Source of the DNA: CAYPHJ01 sp964410485
Lineage (GTDB): Bacteria; Desulfobacterota; Binatia; UBA9968
Direction: 5' to 3'
DNA length: 40,407 nt
NCBI GenBank assembly: GCA_964410485.1
Contig: CAYPHJ010000037.1
Location: forward strand, 1-40,407
Shown here: positions 8,010 through 16,541 of the stretch, piece by piece
How the letters are laid out: each line of letters starts with the position of its first letter
Position numbering within the stretch: the stretch's first letter is position 1
The notes under the pieces: model-generated
The model's input: only the letters and a program-made list of their open reading frames with translations
Database searches by the model: none
What the model was told of the DNA's origin: nothing
Program-made: the position numbers and the translations under genes

Positions 8010-11000
8010 AGCTTACAATGCGCAATATGAAGAACGCCCTGACAAACAAACTCCGGCGCGTCTTGCATGATTGGTCGTTGCCGCGGCAGCTCGCCGGCGA
8101 AGATCACAAAAGCACCGCGGCAGCTTCGACGCTGTCGCGGACACTCCGTCCCCGCGTGGAGCAAGCCGACCGGGTCGGAAGCAGTATCTGTCCTTACTGC
8201 GCGGTGGGGTGCGCTCAACTCGTCTACGTCAAGGGAGGCGACGTGATTCAGATTGAAGGCGATCCGCGCAGCCCCATCAATCAAGGAACTTTGTGTCCCA
8301 AAGGCGCCGCCACCCTCGGCTGGCTCCTCAATCCAAACCGCCTGACAAAAGTCAAGTACAGGGCGCCGTACTCCAAGCGCTGGGAAGAGCGGCCGCTCGA
8401 CTGGGCCATGGACCGCATTGCGCATCTGGTCAAGCACACGCGCGACGAGACATTTGTTAGCGAATTGCCGGACGGCATGACCGTCAATCATACGCTTGCT
8501 ATGGCGTCGCTCGGCGGCGCCACGCTGGACAATGAAGAAAACTACTTGATCAAGAAACTGTTCGGCGGCGGCCTCGGAATGGTATGGATCGAAAATCAAG
8601 CGCGGGTTTGACACAGCTCATCGGTGCCCGGTCTGGGCGCCACCTTCGGTCGAGGAGCTTCGACTCTTCCCCAATGGGAACTCGCCAACTCGGACTGCAT
8701 TGTGATCATGGGCTCCAACATGGCGGAGAACCACCCCATCGCCTTTCGTTTTGTCATGCAGGCAAAGGAAAAAGGCGCCACCATCGTTCATGCCGATCCC
8801 CGCTTCACGCGCACTTCCGCCATGTGCGATCTGTACGCGCCGATCCGCTCCGGTACGGACATCGCGTTTCTCGGCGGGCTCATCAACCACATCATCAACA
8901 GCGAGCGCTGGCAGAACGACCTCTTCTTTAGAGAATTCACGCTCAACTATACGAACATCGCCAACATCATTCAGGAGGATTTCCGTTCTCCGGGAGAGCT
9001 GGATGGCCTCTTTTCGGGCTGGCAGCCGGAGAAGCGCGCCTACAACATCGAAACCTGGCAATACCGCGGCATGGATGTGCCAGCCACATTGGCCGAGGCC
9101 TACGTCCACGGCACTGCAACCGACCCCAAAGAAATCCTCGACAAGCAAGACGACCTTACACGCCGCCATCCGTCAGTCGACTACAGCTTGCAGCATCCTA
9201 AATGTGTCTTTCAGATCATCAAACGGCACTACGCTGCCTATACCCCGGAAATGGTGGAGCGCGTTACCGGCTGCCCTAAGGAAACCTTCACGAAAATCGC
9301 CGAGTCTCTGCTCAACAACTCGGGCCGGGAGCGAACCACGGCCTGGTGCTACGCCGTGGGTTGGACGCACCACAGCAACGGGGTACAGATGATCCGCGCC
9401 GCCGGCATCATCCAGTGCCTGCTAGGAAACATCGGCCGGCCCGGGGCCGGCATCATCGCACTGCGCGGCCACTGCAGCATTCAGGGTAGCACCGACGTCC
9501 CCACGCTTTACAACTTGCTGCCGGGGTATCTTCCGCAGCCAAGCGCGCTCAAGCCACACAGTGAACTCGAAGCGTATCTCGCCATAGAGACTCCGCCGAC
9601 CGGCTGGTGGAACAATGTTCCCAAGTATGTCGTTAGCCTGCTGAGAGCCTGGTATGGCGACGCCGCAAAACAAGGCAAGGGCTGGGGTTATTCGTGGATT
9701 CCCAAGATCATGGGGGACCATTCTCAGCAGCCAATGATGCTGGCTATTGCCGACGGGACCATTCGCGGGCTCCTACTGATGGGACAGAATCCCGTGGTTG
9801 GCGGCCACAATACGCACTTCATCCGCAAATCGTTGCCGAACCTGGAATGGATGGTTGTACGTGAGGCATTCGAAAGCGAGACTGCTTCGTTCTGGTACAA
9901 ATCCCCGGAAGTTGAGCGCGGCGAACTGACTCCAGAGGCAATCAAGACAGAAATATTTCTCTTGCCGGCTGCGCTGGCCAGTGAAAAGGATGGCACCTTC
10001 ACCAATACCGAGCGGCTGATTCAGTGGCATGATCAGGTTGTTGAACCTCCGGCCGACTGTCGCTCGGATCTCTGGTTTGTCTACCACCTCGGTAAGCGTC
10101 TCCAGCAACTTTATGCCGGTAGTAGCGATCCAAAAGATGAGCCTGTCTTGAGCTTGACTTGGGACTATCCAACCGAGGGATCAAGGGAAGAGCCCTCGGC
10201 AGACGCCGTTCTGAAGGAGATGAACGGTTATTCCTGGCCAGAACGACGGCAAATCGCCGATTTTAAGGAACTAAAGGACGACGGCTCCACAGCGTGCGGG
10301 GTGTGGATTTATACCGGTATCTACCCGCGTCGGGATTGCAATCGCGCGCGTTCCCGAAAGGCGGACGGTCCCGATGGCCCGGGCACGCACCTCGAATGGG
10401 CTTATTCATGGCCGAGCAATCGTCGCATCATGTACAACCGCGCGTCGGCAGATGTAGAGGGGAAACCGTGGTCGGAGCGCAAACGGCACATGTGGTGGGA
10501 CTCCGAATCCAGCCAGTGGGCCGGCAGAGACAATCCGGATTTCACGCATGATAAACCGCCAAATTACACACCGGACTGGTCCAAGGCTCCGCTGTATGGC
10601 ACCGATGCGCACGATGGCAAGTCGCCCTTTATGATGTCGGCCGACGGCAAGGCCTGGCTGTTTGCCCCCTCTGGACTAAAGGACGCGCCGCTCCCGACTC
10701 ATTACGAGCCTGTTGAGTCGCCCCTGCAAAACCCAATGTACAAGCAACAAAGCAACCCGGCGGCAAAAAAATGGGAGCGCCCGGAGAACAGGTACCATGA
10801 TGTCGGCGATCCGCGCTACCCGTACGTGATCACGACTTACCGCTTGACCGAACACCACTCGGGCGGTATTCCAACTCGCTTTGTCCCTTCACTGGCGGAA
10901 TTACAACCGCAAGGATTTGCCGAAATACCGACGGAGCTGGCCGCCGAAAAACAGATCACAAATCTCGACTGGATCGTGATCTCAACTACCCGCGGAGAGA

Positions 11001-11218
11001 TCGAGACGCGCGCTTTAGTTACTGACAGGTTCAGGCCGTTTCAACTCGATGGGCGCCGCATTTACCAAATTGGGATGCCGTGGCATTTCGGCTGGGAGGG
11101 ATATGCCACCGGCGATATTGCGAACACGCTATCAGCCATGGTCGGCGACCCCAACACAACGATACACGAGGGCAAGGCCTTTACGTGCACCCTCCGCAAG
11201 GGCCGGTTACGGCCATGA
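8006..11218 (+). CDS. fdhA: Formate dehydrogenase catalytic subunit, selenocysteine-containing (in-frame TGA at 8609-8611)
   Basis: A molybdopterin (bis-MGD) oxidoreductase that oxidises formate to CO2. The gene reads through TGA 8609-8611 as selenocysteine 202: the frame before it ends ENQARV and the same frame continues HSSSVPGLGATFGRGA, exactly the active-site context of FdnG/FdoG enzymes. Total length is 1070 residues. The N-terminal [4Fe-4S] ligands are C62, C65, C69 and C97 (CPYCAVGC, then LCPKG). The C-terminal MGD domain ends near residue 1060. No twin-arginine signal is visible, unlike E. coli FdnG, so the enzyme may face the cytoplasm. The start is GTG 8006, overlapping the upstream stop; ATG 8018 is an alternative. 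An automatic caller would split this gene in two. Confidence 0.95.
8609..8641 (+). promoter_or_regulatory. Bacterial SECIS element directing selenocysteine insertion
   Basis: After TGA 8609-8611, a 7-bp stem (8623-8629 with 8635-8641, one G-T pair) closes a GGTCT loop (8630-8634). The distance from TGA to loop is 18 bases. Loop sequence and distance are the same as in the E. coli fdhF SECIS that binds SelB. This is direct sequence support for recoding, and implies SelA/B/C/D elsewhere in the genome. Confidence 0.92.
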
Positions 11219-11381
11219 TACGGAAAGTTTCGAGTTTCGTGTTGCGAGTTTTCTCCTCTCCGATGTGTCTTTTTCAAAAAGGGAAATAGTTGCTCCTGGA
11301 TAATTCACTATTGAAATGGGCGGAACTTAACTCGAAACACGGGACCCGAGACCCGAAACCGGGTACACCCGAGGGACCACG

Positions 11382-12296
11382 ATGAGCGTTCATCCGCGTG
11401 CATTAGATTATACCCAAGCGACACTTTCCGGACTCATACCGCAAGAGTCGGAACTGACATCGGGGACAGTCATTGAACCCGGGCGGAGTTACGGTTTTTT
11501 CACCGACACCACTCTATGCATCGGCTGCAAGGCATGCGAGGTCGCCTGCAAAGAATGGAACCTCTTGCCGGCCGAAGATTTCAAGCTAAGTGGTCACAGT
11601 TACGACAACACGGGCTCGCTATCCGCCACGACATGGCGACACGTTACCTTCATCGAGAAGCTCCGCACCGACAATGACGAGCGACCGAGCGACCTCCAGC
11701 CTTTTCAGAGCAACTGGCTCATGATGAGCGACGTCTGCAAGCACTGCTCGCCCGCGCCTTGCCTCGAGGCCTGTCCGACCGGAGCGCTTTTTCGCACTGA
11801 GTTTGACACAGTGGTCGTCCAGCAGGATATCTGCAACGGCTGTGGTTATTGTGTTCCGGCTTGCCCTTTCGGCGTTGTGGAAACAGGCTCTTTTGACGGC
11901 AAAGCGCATAAATGCACGCTGTGTTACGACCGGATGAAAGGCGAGTTGGAGCCGGCTTGCGCCAAGGCGTGCCCCACCGATTCGATTCAGTTCGGTGAGC
12001 TGTCGGAGCTGCAGCGTCGCGCGGAAAACCGCGTGGAGACACTACATGCCCATGGTAGAACCGATGCCTACCTCTACGGAACTCCAAAGTCCCCCGGTGC
12101 GACGCACGGCATCGACCGTTTGAATGCATTTTTTCTGCTGACCGATCGCCCGGAAACGTACAATCTACCTGCTGCCCCGGCGCTCCCGTCCAGACGAATC
12201 CTTCCAGGCCTATGGAGCGGCGTTGCAACCATGGGGGCTTTGGCGCTCGCCATGGTCGTGGCGTTCAGCACCGGCGCCAACAGCGAGGTCCATTGA
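11382..12296 (+). CDS. fdhB: Formate dehydrogenase iron-sulfur (beta) subunit, FdnH/FdoH-like
   Basis: Carries electrons from the catalytic subunit to the membrane subunit through four [4Fe-4S] clusters. The Cys groups are visible: CIGCKACEVAC near residues 46-56, CKHCSPAPCLEAC near 120, CNGCGYCVPAC near 152, and CTLCYDRMKG with later Cys residues near 180-200. A single transmembrane helix near residues 270-292 (LWSGVATMGALALAMVVAF) anchors it, as in FdnH. It lies 163 bases after the catalytic gene, in a gap of repetitive GAAAC/CCCGAGAC sequence. Its TGA overlaps the next start (TGATG). Confidence 0.93.
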   Translation: MSVHPRALDYTQATLSGLIPQESELTSGTVIEPGRSYGFFTDTTLCIGCKACEVACKEWNLLPAEDFKLSGHSYDNTGSLSATTWRHVTFIEKLRTDNDERPSDLQPFQSNWLMMSDVCKHCSPAPCLEACPTGALFRTEFDTVVVQQDICNGCGYCVPACPFGVVETGSFDGKAHKCTLCYDRMKGELEPACAKACPTDSIQFGELSELQRRAENRVETLHAHGRTDAYLYGTPKSPGATHGIDRLNAFFLLTDRPETYNLPAAPALPSRRILPGLWSGVATMGALALAMVVAFSTGANSEVH

Positions 12297-13687
12297 TGGA
12301 GCGCGCTCCCTACGGTCGACTTCGGGAAGGGTTTCAGTTACCCACTTATCGCGGCGAGAACTATTATGATCAGCCTGTGATAAAATCGAGCCACTACGGC
12401 CATCTGGTCGCAGCCTATCTATTTGTCGGCGGCCTCGCCGGCTGCGCGCAAGTGATGGCGAATATCGCCGAGCTATGCAATCGACCAGCCTACCGGCCCA
12501 TGATTCGTGCCGGTCGCTATATCGCTCTCCTTGGCAGCACGGTCGCTCCTGTGTTGTTGATCGCCGATCTGAAAACTCCAGGCCGCTGGTACAACATGCT
12601 GCGGATCTTTCGACCCACCTCGCCCATGTCGTTTGGCTCGTGGACGCTTGCGGGCTTCGGTTCGGCGACTGCAGTCACGGCGGCACTTGAGTTTCTCGCG
12701 CATCGAACAGCGCACGCTCGCTATGAACGCGCCGCGTGCTGGTTCGGAATTCCGGCCGCCGGCCTTGGGGCTTTGACAGCGACGTATACGGGGGTATTGC
12801 TCGCATCCACCAGTACCCCTCTCTGGGCGAGCGGTCACAGGCTTTTGCCCGTTCTGTTTGGCACCTCAGCTGCCGCCACGGCCACCGGAGCACTATCCCT
12901 TGCAGCTCATTTGTACCCATCCGCAGGCGCAGCGAAAAAACCCCTGGAACTGCTCGGCGTCATATCCGCAGCCGGCGAACTACTGGTAACGACCGCCCTC
13001 GAAAGGCAGTGGCAAAAAGACGAGGTCATGACGCCGCTCGAGCAGGAACCGGTGCGAAGCGCCTATCGTTACGGATACAAAGGTTTGGGCGTGGTGGCCC
13101 CCCTGATCGTCCATGGCATAGGTCTTTTTCTTCACCGCCGCTCCAGTCGCTGGTCATTGGCCGCAGCGGCCGCAACACTCGCCGGCAGTTATTTGCTCCG
13201 GTCCATCATAGTTTCTGCGGGCAATACTTCGGCGCAACGAGCCGCGGACTACTTCCGCCTGACGCAACCGTACGAACCGGTTCATTCCGCCGAACCCCCT
13301 TCACTCGTAGCGCCACCGCAAGAACACGCTCGTTCCGGCGAACCGTCATCACTCGTGACGCAATGCAATCATGCACGGGAGAGGCTCGAACGGACGGCTC
13401 ACCTGCCGCCATCAGAGATCGTCAGAGAGGTCGATCACATCGAAAAACTGCTGACCTCAATGCGCGACGCATTGATCGAACGCCTACGCGTTACTCACCA
13501 ATCATCAACAGCCGACCGCGACCGCGCCGCACTGGAGCGGTTGAACGCCGCCATCAGTCTGATTATAGCGGCCGAATATCCCATTGGCGCGATCGAGCGA
13601 TCGACACTCGTGAAAGCACGCGACCTTCTGGGGCAGATCCTGAAAGAAAATCTTCTCGTCGAACGCGAGGACGCCACGCACAACTGA
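12296..13687 (+). CDS. NrfD/PsrC-type membrane subunit with an unusual C-terminal helical extension
   Basis: A quinone-reactive membrane anchor in place of the cytochrome b subunit (FdnI) normally found with formate dehydrogenase-N. Start ATG 12296 overlaps the previous stop. Eight or so hydrophobic helices span residues about 40-330, beginning with a GHLVAAYLFVGGLAGCAQVM segment, and a DLKTPGRWYNMLRIFRPTSPMSFGSW block near 100-125 is typical of NrfD. After the last helix, about 130 residues are added. These comprise a Pro-rich linker holding two copies of an S-x-EPxSLV motif (13283-13356) and then a charged helical segment. The extension is soluble and of unknown role. Confidence 0.85.
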   Translation: MERAPYGRLREGFQLPTYRGENYYDQPVIKSSHYGHLVAAYLFVGGLAGCAQVMANIAELCNRPAYRPMIRAGRYIALLGSTVAPVLLIADLKTPGRWYNMLRIFRPTSPMSFGSWTLAGFGSATAVTAALEFLAHRTAHARYERAACWFGIPAAGLGALTATYTGVLLASTSTPLWASGHRLLPVLFGTSAAATATGALSLAAHLYPSAGAAKKPLELLGVISAAGELLVTTALERQWQKDEVMTPLEQEPVRSAYRYGYKGLGVVAPLIVHGIGLFLHRRSSRWSLAAAAATLAGSYLLRSIIVSAGNTSAQRAADYFRLTQPYEPVHSAEPPSLVAPPQEHARSGEPSSLVTQCNHARERLERTAHLPPSEIVREVDHIEKLLTSMRDALIERLRVTHQSSTADRDRAALERLNAAISLIIAAEYPIGAIERSTLVKARDLLGQILKENLLVEREDATHN

Positions 13688-14031
13688 GTCACTTCTCCCG
13701 GGCAGACACTCACCCTGGTAAAGACTGACCGGCAGTCGCAATTGCGAGACACACGGTTTCGACAGTTTTCCACTACGTACGAGTGTCCCTTTTTTTTGAA
13801 AGCATCTGCCGATTCCTGTTCAGACAATAGGACATACCTTTAGTTTTCCGCGAATAATCGGTCGGCATGCCATTTGCGATCTGTTCGGAAGCGGTAGCAA
13901 CAACAGATCTAGGTGGGCAAATCATCATGTCCGCTATCTACCACACTACACCCACGCGTTCGGTGGGACCTATCGCGCATTTCGCGCGATGAACTGATTC
14001 TTCAGCCTTACAGCTAGAAAGGGAGGACTAC
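13688..14031. other. 344-base intergenic leader with palindrome and two hairpins
   Basis: No gene seen. It holds a 12-bp palindrome TCGCAATTGCGA (13736-13747), a run of eight T (13791-13798), a CCCAC/GTGGG hairpin (13951-13967) and an ATCGCGC/GCGCGAT hairpin (13972-13990). The last two lie just upstream of the small ORF at 14032 and could control it. Confidence 0.4.
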
Positions 14032-14115
14032 ATGGACAGAGGACCGCCTCGTTCAAACCAAAGAGAAAAACTATCTCAGGAAATCAATGAACAACTAAGT
14101 GTCGTCACAACGTAA
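14032..14115 (+). CDS. Short ORF (27 residues) with a strong ribosome site
   Basis: ATG follows AAAGGGAGGACTAC, a near-ideal Shine-Dalgarno site. It encodes MDRGPPRSNQREKLSQ and a further 11 residues ending VVTT, polar with no membrane segment. It stops 17 bases before the next gene, which has its own AGGAGGG site. It could be a leader peptide or a small protein, or the remnant of a longer gene. Only the ribosome site and position support it. Confidence 0.4.
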   Translation: MDRGPPRSNQREKLSQEINEQLSVVTT

Positions 14116-14132
14116 CTATCAGGAGGGATTAT

Positions 14133-14615
14133 ATGGGCTTACGAATTATCGATAAAAAGTTCGCGTCTGCTGTAGCAATAGCAGGAGCGGTTTCGCTCGT
14201 TTCCGTACCCGCATGGGCGGCGGGCGACAGAGAGACTGGCGCGACTCAGCAACCAGGAGCAGCGCAGTACCAAATGGAGAGACAGCCCGGACAGGAGATG
14301 CATCAGCAGATAAGCTCTGAGCAGATCCGGCAAGTGCAGCAGAAGTTGCAGGAAGAGGGTCATAACCCGGGCCCGATCGATGGCGTTTGGGGACCGCAGA
14401 CCCAGGCCGCGGTGAGGGACTTCCAACAACAAAACAACCTGCAGGCGACCGGACAACTTGACCAGCGGACCATGCAGGAACTCGGTGTGGGGAGGGACCA
14501 CATCAGTGGTGAAGACCTTCCGCCGATACCCGAGGCAGCAAAGCCTGGCACACAGGGTGTCGATCAAGAGCCCGGACAGCAGCAGCAAGAGTCGGGACAA
14601 CAACAGGTTCAATAA
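14133..14615 (+). CDS. Secreted peptidoglycan-binding domain protein
   Basis: A signal peptide (residues 1-30, ending VPAWAA) precedes a Gln-rich stretch. A PG_binding_1 domain follows at residues about 60-118, seen in IRQVQQKLQEEGHNPGPIDG, then GVWGPQTQAAVRDFQQQNNL and GQLDQRTMQELGV. The C-terminus is Gln/Pro-rich and disordered. The single domain binds peptidoglycan in the periplasm; there is no catalytic domain. The strong AGGAGGG site supports ATG 14133. The Gln-rich composition is unlike the neighbours. The gene ends before a perfect bidirectional hairpin. Confidence 0.8.
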   Translation: MGLRIIDKKFASAVAIAGAVSLVSVPAWAAGDRETGATQQPGAAQYQMERQPGQEMHQQISSEQIRQVQQKLQEEGHNPGPIDGVWGPQTQAAVRDFQQQNNLQATGQLDQRTMQELGVGRDHISGEDLPPIPEAAKPGTQGVDQEPGQQQQESGQQQVQ

Positions 14616-14632
14616 GCAGTTCGGTCACACCC

Positions 14633-14667
14633 TTCCCTACCCTCTCCTTATAGGAGAGGGTAGGGAA
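14633..14667. terminator. Perfect 16-bp hairpin between convergent genes
   Basis: TTCCCTACCCTCTCCT (14633-14648) and its exact complement (14652-14667) enclose a 3-base loop. It lies 18 bases after the peptidoglycan-binding gene and 8 bases after surE in the opposite direction. It is likely a bidirectional terminator, although there is no T-run on either strand. Confidence 0.65.
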
Positions 14668-14674
14668 ACACCTG

Positions 14675-15409
14675 TCAGGGCAGCGGATGTTTTTGTTGCG
14701 CCGCGGCTAGCTCCTTTTCATTGGTCAAATCTAGCCGCAGAGGAGTCATTGAAACGTAACCACGCTCCACGGCCCAACGGTCAGTTCCCTTCTCTGTCGC
14801 CTCGATGGGAATCACTGTGAACCAAAAGTGCATCCGTCCCATAGGATCCTCACCGGGGACGACTTTACCATCATAATGCCTCACCGACTGACACGTCCAG
14901 CACAAGCCTTTGGGCTCGACATCGGGAAAGTTCACATTTACGAGAGTCAGATCCTCCATCTTGAGCAGAAGCTCCATTACTTTTTCTACCCAAGGCTTCA
15001 ACATCTCAAAATCGGGTTCTCCAACTGTACTCGGCGCGCTCAGCGCGATGCCGCGCAAGCCCAAGAGCACGGCTTGTTTCGCAGCCGCCAGAGTGCCGGA
15101 GTGCCACATGGCATTTCCCAGGTTGCTCCCAAGATTGATTCCCGAAAGGACGACGTCGACTTTTTCCCAATGGTATGCTCCGAGCGCGACACAGTCTGCG
15201 GGCGTGCCGTTGACCCGGTAGGCTTCAAAGCCCTTGATCGGGGTCCGCTTATAAGAAAGCGGGCGCGAGGCGGTTATGGCATGCCCGGCTGAAGACTGCT
15301 CTACGTCCGGGGCCACGATACGCACATCGCCGAATCGCGCCGCAACCTGCGCGAGCGCCAGGATTCCCGGGCTATAGATTCCGTCATCGTTGGCAATCAA
15401 TATGCGCAT
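14675..15409 (-). CDS. surE: 5'/3'-nucleotidase SurE
   Basis: A metal-dependent nucleoside-5'/3'-monophosphate phosphatase, acting in the cytoplasm in stationary phase and stress. The 244 residues fit the family. Metal ligands are seen in MRILIANDDGIYSPG (the paired Asp at 8-9), the APDVEQSSAGHAIT block near 34-47 and SGINLGSNLGNAMWHSGT near 88-105. Its 3' end faces the peptidoglycan-binding gene across a shared hairpin. In proteobacteria surE often neighbours pcm or nlpD; neither is present here. Confidence 0.95.
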   Translation of the reverse strand: MRILIANDDGIYSPGILALAQVAARFGDVRIVAPDVEQSSAGHAITASRPLSYKRTPIKGFEAYRVNGTPADCVALGAYHWEKVDVVLSGINLGSNLGNAMWHSGTLAAAKQAVLLGLRGIALSAPSTVGEPDFEMLKPWVEKVMELLLKMEDLTLVNVNFPDVEPKGLCWTCQSVRHYDGKVVPGEDPMGRMHFWFTVIPIEATEKGTDRWAVERGYVSMTPLRLDLTNEKELAAAQQKHPLP

Positions 15410-15503
15410 GGTTCTCGTCTCCCTCGAATGCCCTTTCTATTTTGACCTTCAATGCTACCATTTTCCTATGCATTCACCCGCGTCATCAAGAGGGAAGTAA
15501 AAG

Positions 15504-16421
15504 ATGAGAGTTAAGCTGATATACAACCCGGCTGCCGGTGACAACGAGCAGCCCAGCAGCGACGAGCTTCTCGATCTCATTCGCCGGGCGGGGTACCAGG
15601 TCGACTACCAGTCGGCAGCGGCACCCAATTGGGCTAAAAGCCTCGAGGAACCGATGGATCTGGTCGCTGTAGCGGGCGGGGACGGAATGGTAGGCCGGGT
15701 TGTCAAGCGGCTCCTTGGCCGGCCCGTTCCCCTGGCCATCATTCCGATCGGCACAGCCAACAACGTGGCAACAACTCTTGGGCTCACTGGCAAGCCAATG
15801 GAAGAGCTCATCATGGGATGGAAAGCAGCGCGCCACGTACAGCTTGACATAGGCGTGGCCACAGGACCTTGGGGCTGTAGATATTTTATTGAAGGCCTCG
15901 GCGCCGGACTATTCACCGAGACCATGCGCAGGCTCGACAAGCGCGGCAATGTCGATCTCGCACAGGCAAACCATGTCGAGGAAAAACTGATGTCTGTGCT
16001 CGAACTGCTAAAACATCGCCTGCGGCGATTTCGGCCGCGCGAACTGAGAATGACCTTCGATGACTATGACCTATCGGGTGAATACATCCTGGTGGAAGCG
16101 CTGAATATCGGATGCGTCGGACCCAACCTCTACCTCGCGCCGCAGGCCGATCCGAGTGATGGTCTTTTCGATCTCGTCTCGGTCAAAAAAAGCGAGGCCG
16201 ACCGGCTGGCACGTTATTTAACTGATTGCATCGAGGGCAAGGTGTGCGCCGTCGATCTCAACGTTCGCCGCGGCAAGCATTTGCGGATCGACTGGGAAGG
16301 ATCTCCAGTGCATATCGATGATGAGGCCTGGCCCCAGTCCGACTCAACGACTGGCAAGGGAACAAAGGTGATCGATGCGCGGCTGAACCCCGATTGCGTT
16401 GAGCTGCTCCTGCCGTCTTGA
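15504..16421 (+). CDS. Diacylglycerol/lipid kinase family protein (YegS-like)
   Basis: Phosphorylates a lipid such as diacylglycerol or a related membrane lipid at the inner membrane surface. The kinase core is visible: KLIYNPAAGDN at the start, VAGGDGMVGRVVKRLLG near residue 57 (the GGDG nucleotide motif) and PIGTANNVATTLGL near 82. The C-terminal beta domain (residues 130-300) contains EALNIGCVGPNLYLAP and DGLFDLVSVK. It is preceded by AAGAGGGAAGTAAAAG, a good ribosome site. It is divergent from surE and alone on its strand. The substrate lipid is not readable from sequence. Confidence 0.85.
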   Translation: MRVKLIYNPAAGDNEQPSSDELLDLIRRAGYQVDYQSAAAPNWAKSLEEPMDLVAVAGGDGMVGRVVKRLLGRPVPLAIIPIGTANNVATTLGLTGKPMEELIMGWKAARHVQLDIGVATGPWGCRYFIEGLGAGLFTETMRRLDKRGNVDLAQANHVEEKLMSVLELLKHRLRRFRPRELRMTFDDYDLSGEYILVEALNIGCVGPNLYLAPQADPSDGLFDLVSVKKSEADRLARYLTDCIEGKVCAVDLNVRRGKHLRIDWEGSPVHIDDEAWPQSDSTTGKGTKVIDARLNPDCVELLLPS

Positions 16422-16429
16422 ACCCTACG

Positions 16430-16527
16430 AAGTTCAAAAAGTGCTCAAAATTCAAAGGTTCAAGGGTCCAGGGCCCAAGGTGGGGAGAGAAAGACATTGA
16501 ACTTTTGAACATTCGAACCTTGAACGC
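16430..16527. repeat. Imperfect inverted GTTCAA/TTGAAC repeats between convergent genes
   Basis: GTTCAAAAAGT (from 16432) faces ACTTTTGAAC (16501-16510), and AAGGTTC faces GAACCTT (16515-16521). The motif GAACCTTGAAC is shared with 3607-3617. The region separates two convergent genes and may act as a terminator or a dispersed intergenic repeat. Confidence 0.45.
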
Positions 16528-16541
16528 CCGCTTGCCCACTG

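Noticed and set aside
12736..13728. 330-codon plus-strand frame overlapping the NrfD gene
   Set aside because: Arg/Pro-rich shadow frame with no family sequence. The NrfD frame has membrane helices and overlaps the previous stop properly.
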